Made by a program: the position numbers and the translations under genes. The notes beneath the pieces are model-generated. The model did not search any database. It was not told the DNA's origin and saw only the letters and a list, made by a program, of their open reading frames with translations. Positions 10,647 to 21,869 of a DNA stretch of 37,376 nt are shown here, in pieces (positions within the stretch are counted from its first letter, which is position 1; each line of letters opens with the position of its first letter). Source of the stretch: Chara braunii (Eukaryota; Streptophyta; Charophyceae; Charales; Characeae); the NCBI GenBank assembly GCA_003427395.1, contig BFEA01000593.1, positions 350,125-387,500 on the forward strand, in the 5' to 3' direction.

Positions 10647-11158
10647 CTAACGCGAACTCTCCGTCTTGAGCAGTGGTCCATACTTCTTGACTTTCCTATT
10701 TCTTCTGGTTTTTGGCCTCGGCACGATCCTCTTTTTCTTCTGTCTTTGCCCCGAGAAGGGTGCCGACCGGCCAGTACGTCTAACGCGAACTCTCCGTCTA
10801 GCCCTTTTGAGCACGAATAACCATTTCTTCTCTCTTCCTAAAGCTAACCCTTTGACCTTTCTTTTCTCTATTCTTTTCCTCTTCTTGGAATTCTCCCCTG
10901 CCTCGAATCGCCTCGAGGGGGCTCCATCCTCCATTCGGGCTTTCCCTTTCCCTTTCGGGCTAGTCAGCGATAAGGTGGGTGCGGGCCTAGGTCTAAACAG
11001 CTTTAACCTAGCACCCGCCACTGGGTTCTTCCACTTGGATCCGTCTAATTCTGCTATCATATATGCACCCCAGTCGAGTGCCTCAACCACTTTGTAAGGT
11101 CTCATCCATTTGTTGGCGAGTTTTCCGGTCCGAGTCCTCTCCAGTGTTGCGTCGTAGA
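10647..11158 (-). pseudogene. Integrase C-terminal domain and basic tail
   Basis: The frame enters from the N gap and runs to a stop at 10647. Near its start it has an R-P-Y-K-V-V motif followed by W-G-A-Y and L-D-G, then ...A-R-L-K-L-F-R-P-R, which fits the GPY/F module of Ty3/gypsy integrases with R in place of the usual G. The last 90 or so residues are rich in Lys and Arg. A K-K-Y-G-P-L-L string near the end is also found in the protease region (about 14510). A 20-bp sequence is directly repeated at 10648-10667 and 10780-10799, suggesting small duplications in the tail. Confidence 0.8.
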
Positions 11159-11633
11159 NNNNNNNNNNNNNNNNNNNNNNNNNNNNNNNNNNNNNNNNNN
11201 NNNNNNNNNNNNNNNNNNNNNNNNNNNNNNNNNNNNNNNNNNNNNNNNNNNNNNNNNNNNNNNNNNNNNNNNNNNNNNNNNNNNNNNNNNNNNNNNNNNN
11301 NNNNNNNNNNNNNNNNNNNNNNNNNNNNNNNNNNNNNNNNNNNNNNNNNNNNNNNNNNNNNNNNNNNNNNNNNNNNNNNNNNNNNNNNNNNNNNNNNNNN
11401 NNNNNNNNNNNNNNNNNNNNNNNNNNNNNNNNNNNNNNNNNNNNNNNNNNNNNNNNNNNNNNNNNNNNNNNNNNNNNNNNNNNNNNNNNNNNNNNNNNNN
11501 NNNNNNNNNNNNNNNNNNNNNNNNNNNNNNNNNNNNNNNNNNNNNNNNNNNNNNNNNNNNNNNNNNNNNNNNNNNNNNNNNNNNNNNNNNNNNNNNNNNN
11601 NNNNNNNNNNNNNNNNNNNNNNNNNNNNNNNNN
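11159..11633. other. Assembly gap (475 N)
   Basis: Run of N inside the integrase region. Its true length and the frame across it are unknown. Single N bases also occur at 3041, 9678, 11734, 19499 and 32090. Confidence 1.
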
Positions 11634-12230
11634 TTATCCCATCTCTCTTTACCCTTGTCCCTTTCCACTGCCAGACGATTTGCCGCTGTCATAAGGTTAT
11701 CTTCCAAACCGTAGGCTATCTGTCTTGTTCGGGNAGCTATGAGTTCCTCTCGGGACATCTCCTCCGCCCAGTCGACGGTTATCCAGCTGTCGACGTGAAA
11801 CTCTATGGGGAGCGGACAATGCCGCCCAAACCACAAAGTGTATGGTGGGTATCCGGTGCTAGCCCGGACCGTGACGTTGTCCGCCCATATTGCGTATCGA
11901 AAATATCGTGGCCAATTATTGTCCTTACCTTTGCACCACTTGGATAGTGACACTATCAGAGTCTGATGTCCCCTTTCTACTGGAGAGTTCGATTGTGGGT
12001 GGTAAACAGTGGCTATCGAAACTCTCGCCCCAGCTCTCTTGAACACACTCTGAACCTCGTCAGCTAGGAATTCCGTCCCTCTGTCCATCACTATCTTGCT
12101 GACACAACCATACCTAGATAAGTACTCTAATACAAAGTTCTTCACTTCCTTTGTCGTCTTACTCCTGATAGGTCTACCGTCCGCGAACCCCGTGAATTCA
12201 TCTCATATGTTCACGACATAGTTCATATTG
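11634..12230 (-). pseudogene. Integrase catalytic core (rve, DDE)
   Basis: Inserts element cDNA into the chromosome. The core shows the second catalytic Asp in M-D-R-G-T-E-F (codon 12083-12085) and the Glu in P-V-E-R-G (codon 11975-11977), exactly 35 residues apart, as in the D-D-35-E integrase signature. The first Asp is in H-I-D-L at about 12255-12265, in the neighbouring frame. The frame passes a TGA near 12200 just before a D-E-F-T-G-F stretch and then stays open to the N gap. A frameshift at an A4G4 run near 12237-12244 separates it from the zinc-binding part. Confidence 0.88.
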
Positions 12231-12518
12231 CCTACCCCTTTTCAGCATCTTCACCAGATCGATGTGTACCTTCTCCCCTGGTCTGGTTGGATAGGATGGA
12301 TGAAGTGACTCTTTGTATTTCACAAGAGCTCTCTTCTGGCACTCCTCGCAGGTCATACAGTGCCTCTCGACGTCCTTATACTGTCCTTCCCACCAGTACA
12401 ACCTGCGTACCTTTTCGTAGGTTCCTTTGACTCCTCTATGTCCTCCGGCCACCCCGTCGTGAAGCTCCGCTACTATCGTCTGTCTCTCCTCAGAATCATA
12501 GACTACTCGTAAGGGCAT
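12198..12518 (-). pseudogene. Integrase N-terminal zinc-binding (HHCC) domain
   Basis: A 106-residue frame with the order L-H ... G-G-H-R-G ... L-Y-W-W ... C-M-T-C-E-E-C-Q. This is the H-H-C-C domain typical of retroelement integrases (C-x2-C clearly visible). It ends by slipping out of frame after H-I-D-L-V-K. It lies in a different frame from RNase H upstream and from the core downstream, so two frameshifts isolate it. Confidence 0.85.
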
Positions 12519-12526
12519 CCCCGACC

Positions 12527-13432
12527 CTACTGGCCTTCGAAAAAGATACCCGCTCTAAGGCAGTACTGGGCTGCTCGTCTCCGGATATCTGAATCTTGAC
12601 TCTCCTCTCCTGTCAGGTGTAGCCCGATCGTTCGGTACTTGCCCTCGTAAAGATTAACCAGATATCGTTCAGCGCGTCTCGGCTCTGCCAATGTCAGGGC
12701 TCCAGCTACCATCATGCGCTCGGCCTCAAGAGAGATCCGCGAAAGCCCATCTGCCACGACATTTTTAGTGCCAGATATCCTCTCGACTGCGTAATCATAT
12801 AGCCGAATCTGTATCAACCATCGAGTGAGGGTCGGGTCCGTCAGACTAAAGTCCTTCTGGAGGACCGAGGCAACTACTGTGGGATCTACTCTCAAGATGA
12901 ATCACCGTCCGTAGATATAATGTCTGAACGTGTCTAGACACCGCAGAACAGCTAACACTTCCTTTTTGAATTGACTGTAGTTTCGCTCTACCGTATTAAG
13001 TGTCCTACTCTCAAATCTTAATAGTCTTTCCTTTCCTTCAGCGTCTTTCTGAGACAGCAACGCTCCAACTGAACAAGGTCCAGCATCCGTGGATACTATG
13101 AAGGGTCTCTCGGTCTCATTGTCAAAGAATGGCACGCCCAGTACGCGTCCTCCCTCCTTAAATTCGTCTTTAAGCTCTTGCATAGCGAGTTCCTGCGAGG
13201 AATCCCAGTAAAATTTTTCAGTCTTTCGAAGGAGTAACCTCAATGGCTCAGCCTTCTCCGCATACCTCCGTATGAATATCCGCCAGTAACCGACCACTCC
13301 CAGAAACTGTTGGACCTCGGTTGGGCTATGTAACGGTGAAGGCCAGTTCAGGAGTTTGTCCAACTTCGCCGGATCTGCTCGGTGTCCTCTTGAGTCACAG
13401 ATAAAGCCCAAGATCTTAATAGTCGAGACGGC
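12527..13432 (-). pseudogene. RNase H domain and connection to integrase
   Basis: Degrades the RNA strand during reverse transcription. The 13411-12902 part opens with the RT connection (...L-G-F-I-C-D..., ...F-L-G-V-V-G-Y-W-R), then an S-T-D-A-G motif carrying the first catalytic Asp, an N-Y-S-Q-F-K-K-E motif carrying the Glu, and ends F-R-H-Y-I-Y-G-R. A TGA (12902-12904) follows in frame where relatives continue into F-x-L-R-x-D. The same frame then runs to 12527 with I-S-G-T-K-N-V-V-A-D-G-L-S-R, the usual Ty3/gypsy tether end. Confidence 0.88.
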
Positions 13433-14164
13433 TCATCGGCTCTTTGTTCCGCTGACCGTTAAATTTGCATCGTCCAGCTGCTCGAGTACCGCGCAAATAT
13501 CTGTTAGGTGCTGCTCGACGAATCTTCTAACTCCTGGTACAACCTCTATCTCATTCTTGTTTACTGACCTTTTTATATGAAAGTCGTCAAGAAAAACTTC
13601 AAACTTATCAGGGATGAAGTCCTTGAGGACGGCTACCATGGCTCTCTGAAAAACGGCTACCCCATTAGTCCAACCCATAGGGACAACCATCATCTGTATC
13701 AGTCTAAATGGCGTGTGCATAGCCGTGAGGTACCTGTCCCTAGGATCAAGCGGTACCTCATCATAGCCTGGGAACAGATCACAGACCGAATAAATCGACC
13801 TGCCCGCGGCGCCTTCAGCCAGTAAATCGATGTGTGACACGGAGCCCACATCTCGTATCGTCACCGCGTTGACCTTCTGAAGGTCCTGGATCCATCGGAT
13901 CTTGCTATTTGTTTTTCGTAGGAAGAACCATCGATTTGCATAAGCACTATCAGACGGCTCCGCAACATGGGAAACCATTTTTTCTTTCAGGAAAGCGATA
14001 ACCTCTTCCTTCTCCTTCTGGGCGTATTTCCATCCTGCGTCATTCCAAGGAACATGTGGAATCGTGTGAATCCTTGCTGGCTTAGCGTATCGAGGGTCAA
14101 CCCTACCGCGCTCCGCGTCGCTGAAAGCTATTGGCTTATCACATGTCTTCAAGATTTTTATCAT
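13433..14164 (-). pseudogene. Reverse transcriptase palm and fingers
   Basis: RNA-directed DNA polymerase of the element. Visible in order: R-W-I-Q-D-L-Q-K-V-N (fingers), Y-S-V-C-D-L-F-P-G-Y (first catalytic Asp), V-P-M-G-W-T-N-G-V-A-V-F-Q-R (template grip) and F-L-D-D at about 13583-13594 in place of the usual Y-x-D-D. The frame stops at a TGA (13433-13435) and continues open beyond it into the connection and RNase H, so that stop is probably a point mutation. The ATG at 14162-14164 need not be a real start; protease upstream is in another frame, and the 170 bases between are Lys/Arg-rich with several stops. Confidence 0.92.
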
Positions 14165-14336
14165 ACGTTCGCTCCTGTGGGGTCAATCTCCGATGTCCAT
14201 CCCTGCTATCCTCTCTTCCGTTAGGCGTTGCGGCTCCTTTTTCTTTCTTTCTTTTATTTCTTTTCGATCTCTTCTTCCGATATCCCTTCCAGTGCAGATC
14301 GCTCGCGGCGCACCGCCGCTGGCTTAACTTTTTGAG

Positions 14337-15623
14337 TTACTCGCTTGTGTCGCTTGGGTAGCCCCCCATAGGCGGCCGTGCCCTTAAAAAAGACACAGAT
14401 ACCACCCCGCCAAATTCCTCATCTGTCTCCTTTGGGTACGAGTTGCCATCCACTATCAGCCGACTTCCTAAATCTTCCACCCCCACGATCCGACCTTCTT
14501 CCTCTGTGAGCAGTGGTCCATACTTTTTCTCGCGAAATCGCACCGCGCAGCCGGAGGTAGGTAACGACTTAATCTGATCACTGAGTCTTGCACCCACAGC
14601 GAGAGCCGCTCTGTTCCTCGGGTCCCGAGACTCCACTGTCTCAATCATTACCCGCGCCCCGTCTAGCTTCTTAATGGACAATGTCTGGCTCCCATCCGGT
14701 CGCTCTATCATCACCGCATGCACGTGGCTTAGCCACGTTCGTCCCAAGAGCAGATCGTAGCTGCAGTTCTTGACTGCAAAGACAGGCAGGGTCACTCTTA
14801 CCCCTTGGACCTCTATGGCTGCCTTGTGACAAACCCCAGTGATCTGTTGCTTTCTCCCATCAGCCGTCTCTATCTCGAATAGGTATGACCTATCGAGGCC
14901 CAGTTCAACCTGCACAGCCAGATGCTCGTCTATAATGACAGCCTCACTGCCGTTATCGACCACAGCATCTAGTATCGCTCCGTCATTTATGATCGTCTCC
15001 AGGGCCCCACTACCAAGTATGTTAAACTTGTCTGGAGGCACACCTTCCATCCCATAAAGGAGGACTGTCGCCATGCGATCCGCTCTAGCAGTCATCCCCG
15101 TCACTGCTACAGTAGGAGCTTCCACCTTAGGGCCCCCCTGAGCCTCCTCTGATAGAGGTATGCAAGTCTTCCGCGTGATCATTTGTAACTCATCGTGAGC
15201 CGGCTTCGATGCCGCCTGATACTCCAGAATAGAGCACGGCATGGGCTGCCGAAGGGCCCGCCTCAGTGGCTCGACCGTGTCAATCTCGTCCAGCGAACTC
15301 TTCATCGAGAACTTTTTCACTACCCGCTTCCGCGGCGAAAGAATAACCTCCTCTCCATCGATCCGCTGTCCGTCCTTCTCCGCCATCACGTAATCCGTGT
15401 CGTTCTTCTTCGATGTAGACCCTCTTGCGGAATTGGTAGCTGCCACCCTTATGGGTGTGGTCGCTATATCTCCTTCGAAAGTTATCTTGATGCTCTGGCT
15501 CCTAACCGGCTCCTTTCCTTTACTCGGCTTTACTCTCCTTGCTTCGACATTCTCCTTCATCGAGGGGAACATCGATACATCTCCCAGATCATCTGCCCAT
15601 TTGACGTACTTGCGGTCATCAAG
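14337..15623 (-). pseudogene. Aspartic protease (retropepsin-like) region
   Basis: Continuous with gag in the same frame. About 130-200 residues of charged linker are followed by A-V-V-D-N-G-S-E-A (Asp codon 14955-14957), a middle part with A-V-K-N-C-S-Y-D, and L-L-L-G-R-T-W-L, the layout of a retropepsin with its flap and hydrophobic-hydrophobic-G motif. The active-site triplet is D-N-G rather than the usual D-T-G or D-S-G. The region ends at a stop at 14337. The K-K-Y-G-P-L-L-T-E-E-E string near its end recurs in part at the integrase tail. Confidence 0.8.
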
Positions 15624-17534
15624 CACGACAAGTCCTTCATCTATTGCCCGTTTGAGATCCGGACAATCTCTCTTGATATGATCATCCCCTCTACAGTAGA
15701 CGCAAGAGTTCCTGGGAGTGGGTGGTCTGTCGTCTGCGCCTCTGGAGGTCTAACCCCTCGCTGCTCTAGGGTCAGAGGACTTCGGATACGGATCAGACGA
15801 CGCGCCATATCCCCCTCTCCCATTTCTGCCGTGCGAAACATCGCGGTGGTCTTCATGTTCGTATCGCCCGCGTGAATCATTACGTCGGTCTCCTCGGTCG
15901 TATCGCCCGCGTGAATCATCACGTCAGTCTCCTCGGTCGTATCGCCCGAGTAAATCATCACGTTGGTCTCCTCGGTCGTATCGCCCGCGCGAATCGTCGG
16001 GTCGATCTTCTCTCTCGTATCTGCCGCCCCTGTATCCGTCTCGATCCGACCTCGCATATCTGTCGTCTCTATGTCCATCTCGACCCGATCTCTCATATCT
16101 GTCGCCCCTGTATCCATCCCACCGACCCTGATCCAACTCCCACCGGCCTCGAGAGTCGCCTCTACCCCTGTCAGGCTCATAGCGAGGGCTACGCGAGTAG
16201 TCATCCAGTCTCCTAGCGCGCCCATACGTCTCACGAGTCCTGCGGTCCCGATCTATCTCATTATCCCTGCGCCGCCATGGCTCATTGTCTCTCTCCCTTT
16301 TCCTCGCACGATAATCAGTCAACGTTCGGGGATTTCTATCCTCGACACTCCTCCAGGAATCAGTGTTCCTCCGGTCCCAGCGAAGTGAATATGGTCCTCC
16401 GGGCTTATTCCGATATGCCGTGACTCCGGTGGTGGTCACAATCTCTGTAACCTGTCTTGTCAATCCCCTTACCATGTCCCTTATCTCCTTCACTTCCTCG
16501 GCCACAACTTCATTCTTTTCCGACCAGGGATAGTCCTTGAAATCAAGATATCTATCAGTGACATACTCCTTGTAGAGAGAGAAGTCACGTCTCCTCATCC
16601 CTCTCCACACCAAGTCCTTGTAGTCGTCTGCCTCTGCCTTTATCGCGAGCTTTAGGACTTCTGGGAAGTCAAGCTTGTCCCGCGGAAGATTTCTAAGTAT
16701 ACTCTTTTGTCTACCTTTGGACAGGTGTCCGATGAAGATAGTACAGCGCTCGACCTCCGAGATCTTCCCCTTCTTCATCAGCACATCAGAGATCTTTTGG
16801 AAACGCATCCCGAATGCCCTTACGCTTTCATCCTCATCTTGAGTCATCGTCTCAAGGTCCTTGATGGAGTACTTGTTATCCTCCAATTTGTAAAGCTCTA
16901 CGAGGTTCTTTTTGTACGTAGTCCATTTCTCATCCTTGGGTCGGGCTTCCTTAACTTCCTTGCCGAGGCTTGGGTCCACATTAAATATGAAGTTCTCTAT
17001 AATCTCTTCCTCCGACCACTGACTCCGACTGGCGTGAAGTTCCCATTTCTCCAGATATTCTGTAATGTCATAGCCCCTGAAAATAGGAGGCTCTGAGGCC
17101 TTGTGCGTAATAATATAGCGATCCTTGCTCTCGTAAGGGAGTGGATGTGACTCTCCGGTCTGGGGGTCGAAGACTCGCCTGGGCGGCGCTCTATCCCTGT
17201 CTCTGTTCCTCCAACAGGAATCCCTCGAACTCTCTCTCCAGTCGTCCCTGTGCCTATCCGTCATGGTCTCCCTCCGCTCATACTCGGGGGATCGTCGTCT
17301 CATCGCTTCTCGCCGTCCGCTCGAGGTTCCTGTCTTCAGAGCGTTCTGCGGCTCTGTCACAACCGGCTCGCCCATTACGTCGGGCTCTCCGTCATTGGTT
17401 TGGTCAGCCCATCTCAGCGGCGCTTCCCGCCTAATTCGTTCCTTCAGATCCCTCAGAGCTCGGTCGGGCGATGTCCTGCACTCCTCCCCCGCTTCGCCCG
17501 TTGTCGGTTGTGGCCCCATCGTGTCGGGTTCCAT
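15624..17534 (-). pseudogene. Gag: capsid, RD-rich repeats and CCHC zinc knuckle
   Basis: Structural protein that packages element RNA. From the ATG at 17532-17534 the frame runs 536 residues: a charged N-terminus, a capsid-like helical part from about residue 150 (F-R-G-Y-D-I-T-E-Y-L-E-K-W-E ... E-R-C-T-I-F-I-G-H-L), then an Arg/Asp/Gly-rich tail of 13-residue repeats (GRYDRGDxRxDSR). A TGA at 15924-15926 interrupts one repeat, and a TAG at 15750-15752 is the second stop. Beyond them the same frame contains a perfect C-x2-C-x4-H-x4-C zinc knuckle (15663-15704) and passes into protease. Removal of two stops would leave gag and protease as one frame, as is common in Ty3/gypsy elements. Confidence 0.85.
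15860..16015 (-). repeat. 39-bp tandem repeats in gag
   Basis: Four successive 39-bp units beginning CGTATCGCCCG on the plus strand encode 13-residue RD-rich units. At the variable codon the units read CAA, TGA and CGA, so the TGA stop in one unit is a single C-to-T change from its CGA sister. Confidence 0.9.
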
Positions 17535-17577
17535 AGGCCACCAGATGATGCAGTTGGGCTCTCACGCTGGGCGTTAC

Positions 17578-17640
17578 AGCCCGGACCTATAATAGTTGTC
17601 GCAGCCCGGACCTGTGATAGAACCCGCAGCCCGTACCAGT
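17578..17640 (+). repeat. Three 25-bp iterons just upstream of gag
   Basis: AGCCCGGACC (third copy AGCCCGTACC) starts at 17578, 17603 and 17628, exactly 25 bases apart. The rest of the unit (TATAATAGTTGTCGC type) resembles units of the LTR array at 8925-9560. The same GCCCGGACC block abuts the 3' LTR at 10505. Confidence 0.8.
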
Positions 17641-17672
17641 TTCCTTGTCACGGTTCACGCTCGCCTCCAATC

Positions 17673-19235
17673 CTAGCTCTCGACTACCCTGATTACCACT
17701 TCCAGTACTCCGCACCGGTCGCGGATCTCGTGCTCTCCCTCAATCCCAAGAGTCCCTGTGCCTAGGTAAACCTCTCCTTCGGGATCGGCCAACAAGGCCA
17801 CGCCTCTCCGGATCTGCAGTACACCCGTGACTGGATCTCTACCCTTGCGGCAGATCGCAGTCCCAAGCCTAGCCAATGTCTCCTCATCAGCACCCCTCAA
17901 GAGCCTCCGAGCGTCTAGCTCCGTCCTCCTTGCTAGGTCTCCTAGCCCGTCCTGAATCGGGTGCTAAAGGAGGAAGGTCCCCTCCTACTGCCATCCAAAG
18001 TTGCTTGTCGACCCTTCTAGCTTCCACTATCCTTCCAAGAGCTTCAAATCTCATCTCTCCTCCTTTAACTCCCAGACGGCTATGAGGCCATCTGTCTAGC
18101 ACCTGAGGTAAGTCAGTGCTATAACCACTCGTAGCCTCATCGCCGACAGCTCCAATATGTCGTAGAATGTCTCAAAGTCCTCCTTATCTCCACTATCCTC
18201 TATGACCTCTAAAGTCTTTATCGATTTCTTCCAGTACCGATCGTGAGCGGCTAGCACCCTGAGTATGGCACCGTCTGTTACAACTCTCCCTAACTCTCCA
18301 ACTTTCCTGGTTTCGCTTATCTTCAACCTCTCAGCCTCTCTAGTCGTCTTGTATCATGCCCTTATCCGAGACCGCCCTTCGAAAGGTGTCACTCGGAATA
18401 CATATTTTATCCTCCGTCCTCCTTCTATTCCAATCCAAAGTTACGTTCCCCTAGCCTTACGCAGCGCACGACGGACACACTCTGCCTCCTCAACTATGCA
18501 CAGTCTGGTATGGAGCTGAAGCTCTACGATCACTAACACCAACGGTCCGTCCAGTTTCCCTACCACATGCAATGAGTACTGCTCCGTCGTGTGCAGTCCC
18601 GCTCATGTCCTGTCACTACCTCCCTGCGTTACCTTGTCCTCCGTCAACTCGCCCTCTGCAGACCTCCCCCTAATTCCTTTGCGTGATACGCTTCTAGCTT
18701 TTACCCTCTCCAGAAAGTCTGATCTCCACACCTAGATAATCTCTCTCTCCTCCCTAAACAAACCCTCTAACTCTCTCGTCACGAGCTCAGCCCTACGCAA
18801 CTTGTCCTCATCCTGACACGACCAGATCTCCCTTAACTTGTTCCACAACTTCTTTACCTGGTTCAAGAGCGGCTCTTTAATGCGCTCTCTCACTCTTTCG
18901 ACTGCCTCACTCTCCTCTTCCATACTCAGTCTTCATTTTTTCCAAGCTCATCCTCTCACCCTTGCTCTAGCCTCCGCTACCGTCTCGTCGTGGAAGTGCT
19001 CCGCACGCATATAGCCATGTGACCATATCATCACCTCATAGGAAATCAAGGTCTGGAAGGTCACCCGCACCAGTACATCAGCTCTATGCTCGTGGATCAA
19101 ATCTCTGGCTCGTGGCCGGCACTCCCTTGCCGTCAAGTCCTCATCTACATACACTCGGAGAAGTACTGTCACAGTGTACCCTGTGCTTACCAGTTGCTCT
19201 CCTACACGCATCACTGTGGCCGCCCTCCCCGACAT
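17673..19235 (-). pseudogene. Decayed unknown module block 4, nearest gag
   Basis: One reading frame (the frame of gag) can be followed from 19235 to 18096 through in-frame stops at 18948, 18933, 18732, 18603, 18441 and 18354, with further fragments at 18102-17887 and 17900-17673. The first piece (19235-18948) has an L-L-R-V-Y-V-D-E-D strand followed by a helix-like part and E-V-M-I-W-S-H-G, resembling the 20312-20067 fragment of block 3. A strongly charged, helix-like stretch (18923-18732, E-E-E-S-E-A-V-E-R-V-R-E-R) may be a coiled coil. A further V-V-R-E-T-D-G copy lies at about 18560. I recognise no known family. The persistence of one frame with many stops indicates a formerly long protein. 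Confidence 0.5.
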
Positions 19236-19238
19236 TCC

Positions 19239-20588
19239 CTAAGCCGCGACCTCGAAGAGAAACCTCACATCCTCTAGCCCCACGTAATCGATCTCCGCTC
19301 GTCTCCTGCAGTACCTAATCAGATCGACTGGCCTCAGACAGTTCACACAGCTAGTAACGTCTATGATGTCGTCAAGCGTCTCTCTACTGGGTGGCCCCCA
19401 CCTCACACAAATGGCGTAGTATACTTCTCGGAAACGGGGCGCTAAGCCCTCCCAGAGCGCGTAAAGTGTGTGGTCCACTGCTCTACTCAAACGTTTTANA
19501 CTCCCATAGGTCTGCCCTATCACGAAGGCAGGAAGTCCGAGTCGCCAATCCTCTCTTGGGTGGAAGGTCGGATGCGGAGGACCGTACACCAACCGGCTCC
19601 AACACGTCCTCCCTCCAGAGAGTCTCGCCAGTTGCTGATTAACGATCACTCTAGCCAACGACTCGCTTCTCCACCAAGCCTTGCTTGCCCCTGCAAGCGT
19701 CAGTCCTATCTCTGAATCGTGTGCTATATTCGCTATCAGATGTCCGACCCCTTCTAGGTCATGAGTCCTCTCGGGTCGTTCATCTCTCAGTATCACTGTC
19801 CAAAGGAAGAGTCCCTCTGCGATCCACGTTCCCAGGTATCGTATCGGAACACGCCCTGTCCCCTTTAACGCCACGGGAAGAGGAATGTCGTATCCAACTG
19901 TCGTCTCTCTGGGTCCCACAAGCTTCCTCACACTATACGATTCAGACTCTCGTGAGAGAACATAAGCTAACTAGGCTACTGAGTCACTCCTCATCTCCCC
20001 TCCGACTCTCGATCAGCATCACTCTACTCCCTCCGAGACACCCTATCTCTCGCTGTCGCTAACTCCTCAGACAACTCTCCCACTCAGGTCCAGTATGGTC
20101 AAGTAGGTGTTATGCGCTCTCTCGTCTGCTCCATGGAAGTAGATAGTAAACTCGACGTACCTCTGGCTTCTCCGTATCTCCAGGGCATGTTCCGTCATGA
20201 GCCTGATCTGTCGCTCAACAATCTCTAAGGCTTCTCCTTCCCAGCCACCCGTCCTATCTCGTCGCAGGGAAAGAGTCACCCTCAGTATATCCCGGTCTGC
20301 CATCCTTCCCACTGCTCCCTTCTCTAACCCTCACTCGGATATGTCCTGCCTCTAGTCGTCCCATGCATCTGACATATCCTCGTTTGTATCCTCATCTATC
20401 CTCTGCCCCCATGGGATGTCCTCCTGTCCCTCAGCCTGAAGGAGATGACCCCAACCGTCCTCCTGCGGCGCCTCTCCACCTACCTGCTCCTGTCGCTCAG
20501 CCCGCGCCAGATCTCCCCAGTCCTCGTCCTGGTCGCCCCAAGGGTCTATGTCATCGAAGTCCTCCCAACCCCGATCCTCGCGTACCAC
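19239..20588 (-). pseudogene. Unknown module block 3 with acidic linker; longest intact piece 230 aa
   Basis: Begins with an acidic, Trp-rich linker (20588-20352: W-G-D-Q-D-E-D-W type repeats), then a fragment with L-R-V-T-L-S-L-R-R-D and E-F-T-I-Y-F-H-G (20312-20067), then a 230-residue open frame (19931-19239). The latter shares with blocks 1 and 2 this series: P...G-x-V, a W followed by I-L-R-D-E, a G-V-G stretch, and P-A-F-V-I-G-Q-T-Y-G with a following Y-Y-A...W-G. It ends at TAG (19239-19241), and two codons further an ATG opens block 4 in the same frame. No known domain was recognised. It lies upstream of gag within the element, so it is probably an accessory element protein or a captured host gene. 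Confidence 0.55.
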
Positions 20589-20814
20589 GCAAGACCGTCA
20601 GCCTCTGGATATACCTGCTGGTAATACTCCTCAACCTCCCCGGTCGAAATGAGATGGCCCGACCTCTCCTCACGAGTCTCGGCTAGCAGTTGTCCCACAC
20701 CAGCTAAATGATCAGTTGGTCTCCGAACCTCTCTCGAGCGCCGTCCAGAAGGCTAGGGGCTGGTACAGAGAATACAGGTCTGGGCTCCCGGTAGGTACAA
20801 TGGCCCGCAAGAAC

Positions 20815-21722
20815 TCAATCAACTGGAGGCTCGCCTACAAGCGGCCCCGCTACAAACTGCGCATACAGCACCCAGTCCCTGTCAGCGTACCCTCGGCAAA
20901 GGCCGTCCAAGTCAAGAGCCGCAAAGTAGATCTCACCCAGACGTCTAAGTCCCCAAAGCTCCTCCGCCACGAAGCACGGAAATGTCACACGCAGTCGACT
21001 ACTAGGATATGGGAAGTGTCCTCCAATCCTCAAGGTCGTCGTCACTCCCCGAACGCTCCCGTGCAGCCGCTCTACCTCGTCCCGCGCGGAGTCTGCTCGG
21101 GCCTGTAAAATCCTCTTCGTGCTCTACTCCTCTCGCCAATGATCGTGAACGATGCCGTGAAAATAGACTGTGGCTAGCAACTCCCGTGAGTAGTAAATAT
21201 GGCCCACTACCTCTATGCTAGTCGTGCCTGGTCGTCGCCACCTCAGACTGTTTAGGTTAAACGTCTCGATGAGATACGTCCACAATTGTACGTCTGGGCC
21301 CAACACCGTCGATGACCATCGACTCTCTATCGCATCCGCGAAAACCCCTCTGGCCGGCGGATCCAGCGCCACCTTGCCTGGCGCTACTGTCTCTGGAGGT
21401 CTAGGCCATCTAGCGTCGTCGATCTGAAGCTCCACTCCACTGGCCTGCTCTATCATCGATCCGTTCTCGCCGATATCAGTAGCTAAGCTCACTCAACCGC
21501 CGCTCTAATGAGCTCCTCTGCCTCCTACGCCCGGACGGCTACTCCTATCCTGGGGAAGTGGGCGTCCGTAACGTCGATCTCCTCCTCGTCAACCTCACTC
21601 TCTGGGTCGACCCAGTCTGGCTTCCAAGCGTCCTCGTCGTCCTCTCGCTCCCAACCCTCGTCGTCAAACTCGTCCTCGACGCGATATGGGGCCTGTCCTA
21701 TAGCCTGGTAGTACTCCGCCAA
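20815..21722 (-). pseudogene. Unknown module block 2 with acidic linker
   Basis: An acidic linker (21722-21525, E-D-E-F-D-D-E-G-W type) is followed, after a frame change, by 21492-21124 and, past one TAG at 21124, by sequence open to 20815. Landmarks shared with blocks 1 and 3 are W-P-R-P-P...V-A-P-G-K-V, Q-L-W-T-Y-L-I-E, S-I-E-V-V-G-H, and later P-C-F-V-A-E-E-L-W-G. It also has V-Y-F-H-G, as in block 3. Overall it is a diverged duplicate of the same protein module. Function unknown. Confidence 0.55.
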
Positions 21723-21869
21723 TTGATGGCCGAATATCAGAGGTCACCTGGCGTCCTCACTCCACCAGCTCCCCCAGCCGTCTGAGAAGAGCCGCCCAAT
21801 GCAAGTCACGTACTCAGGGTCTGCTTGGAGCTCACGGTCTAGCCAATCCCAAACGCACGGAGACTGGGG

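Noticed and set aside
10501-17590. gag-pol as a separate smaller element nested between GCCCGGACC repeats
   Set aside because: No LTR-like direct repeats beyond about 10-13 bases surround it, and gag shares its frame with the upstream block, so one element is the simpler reading.
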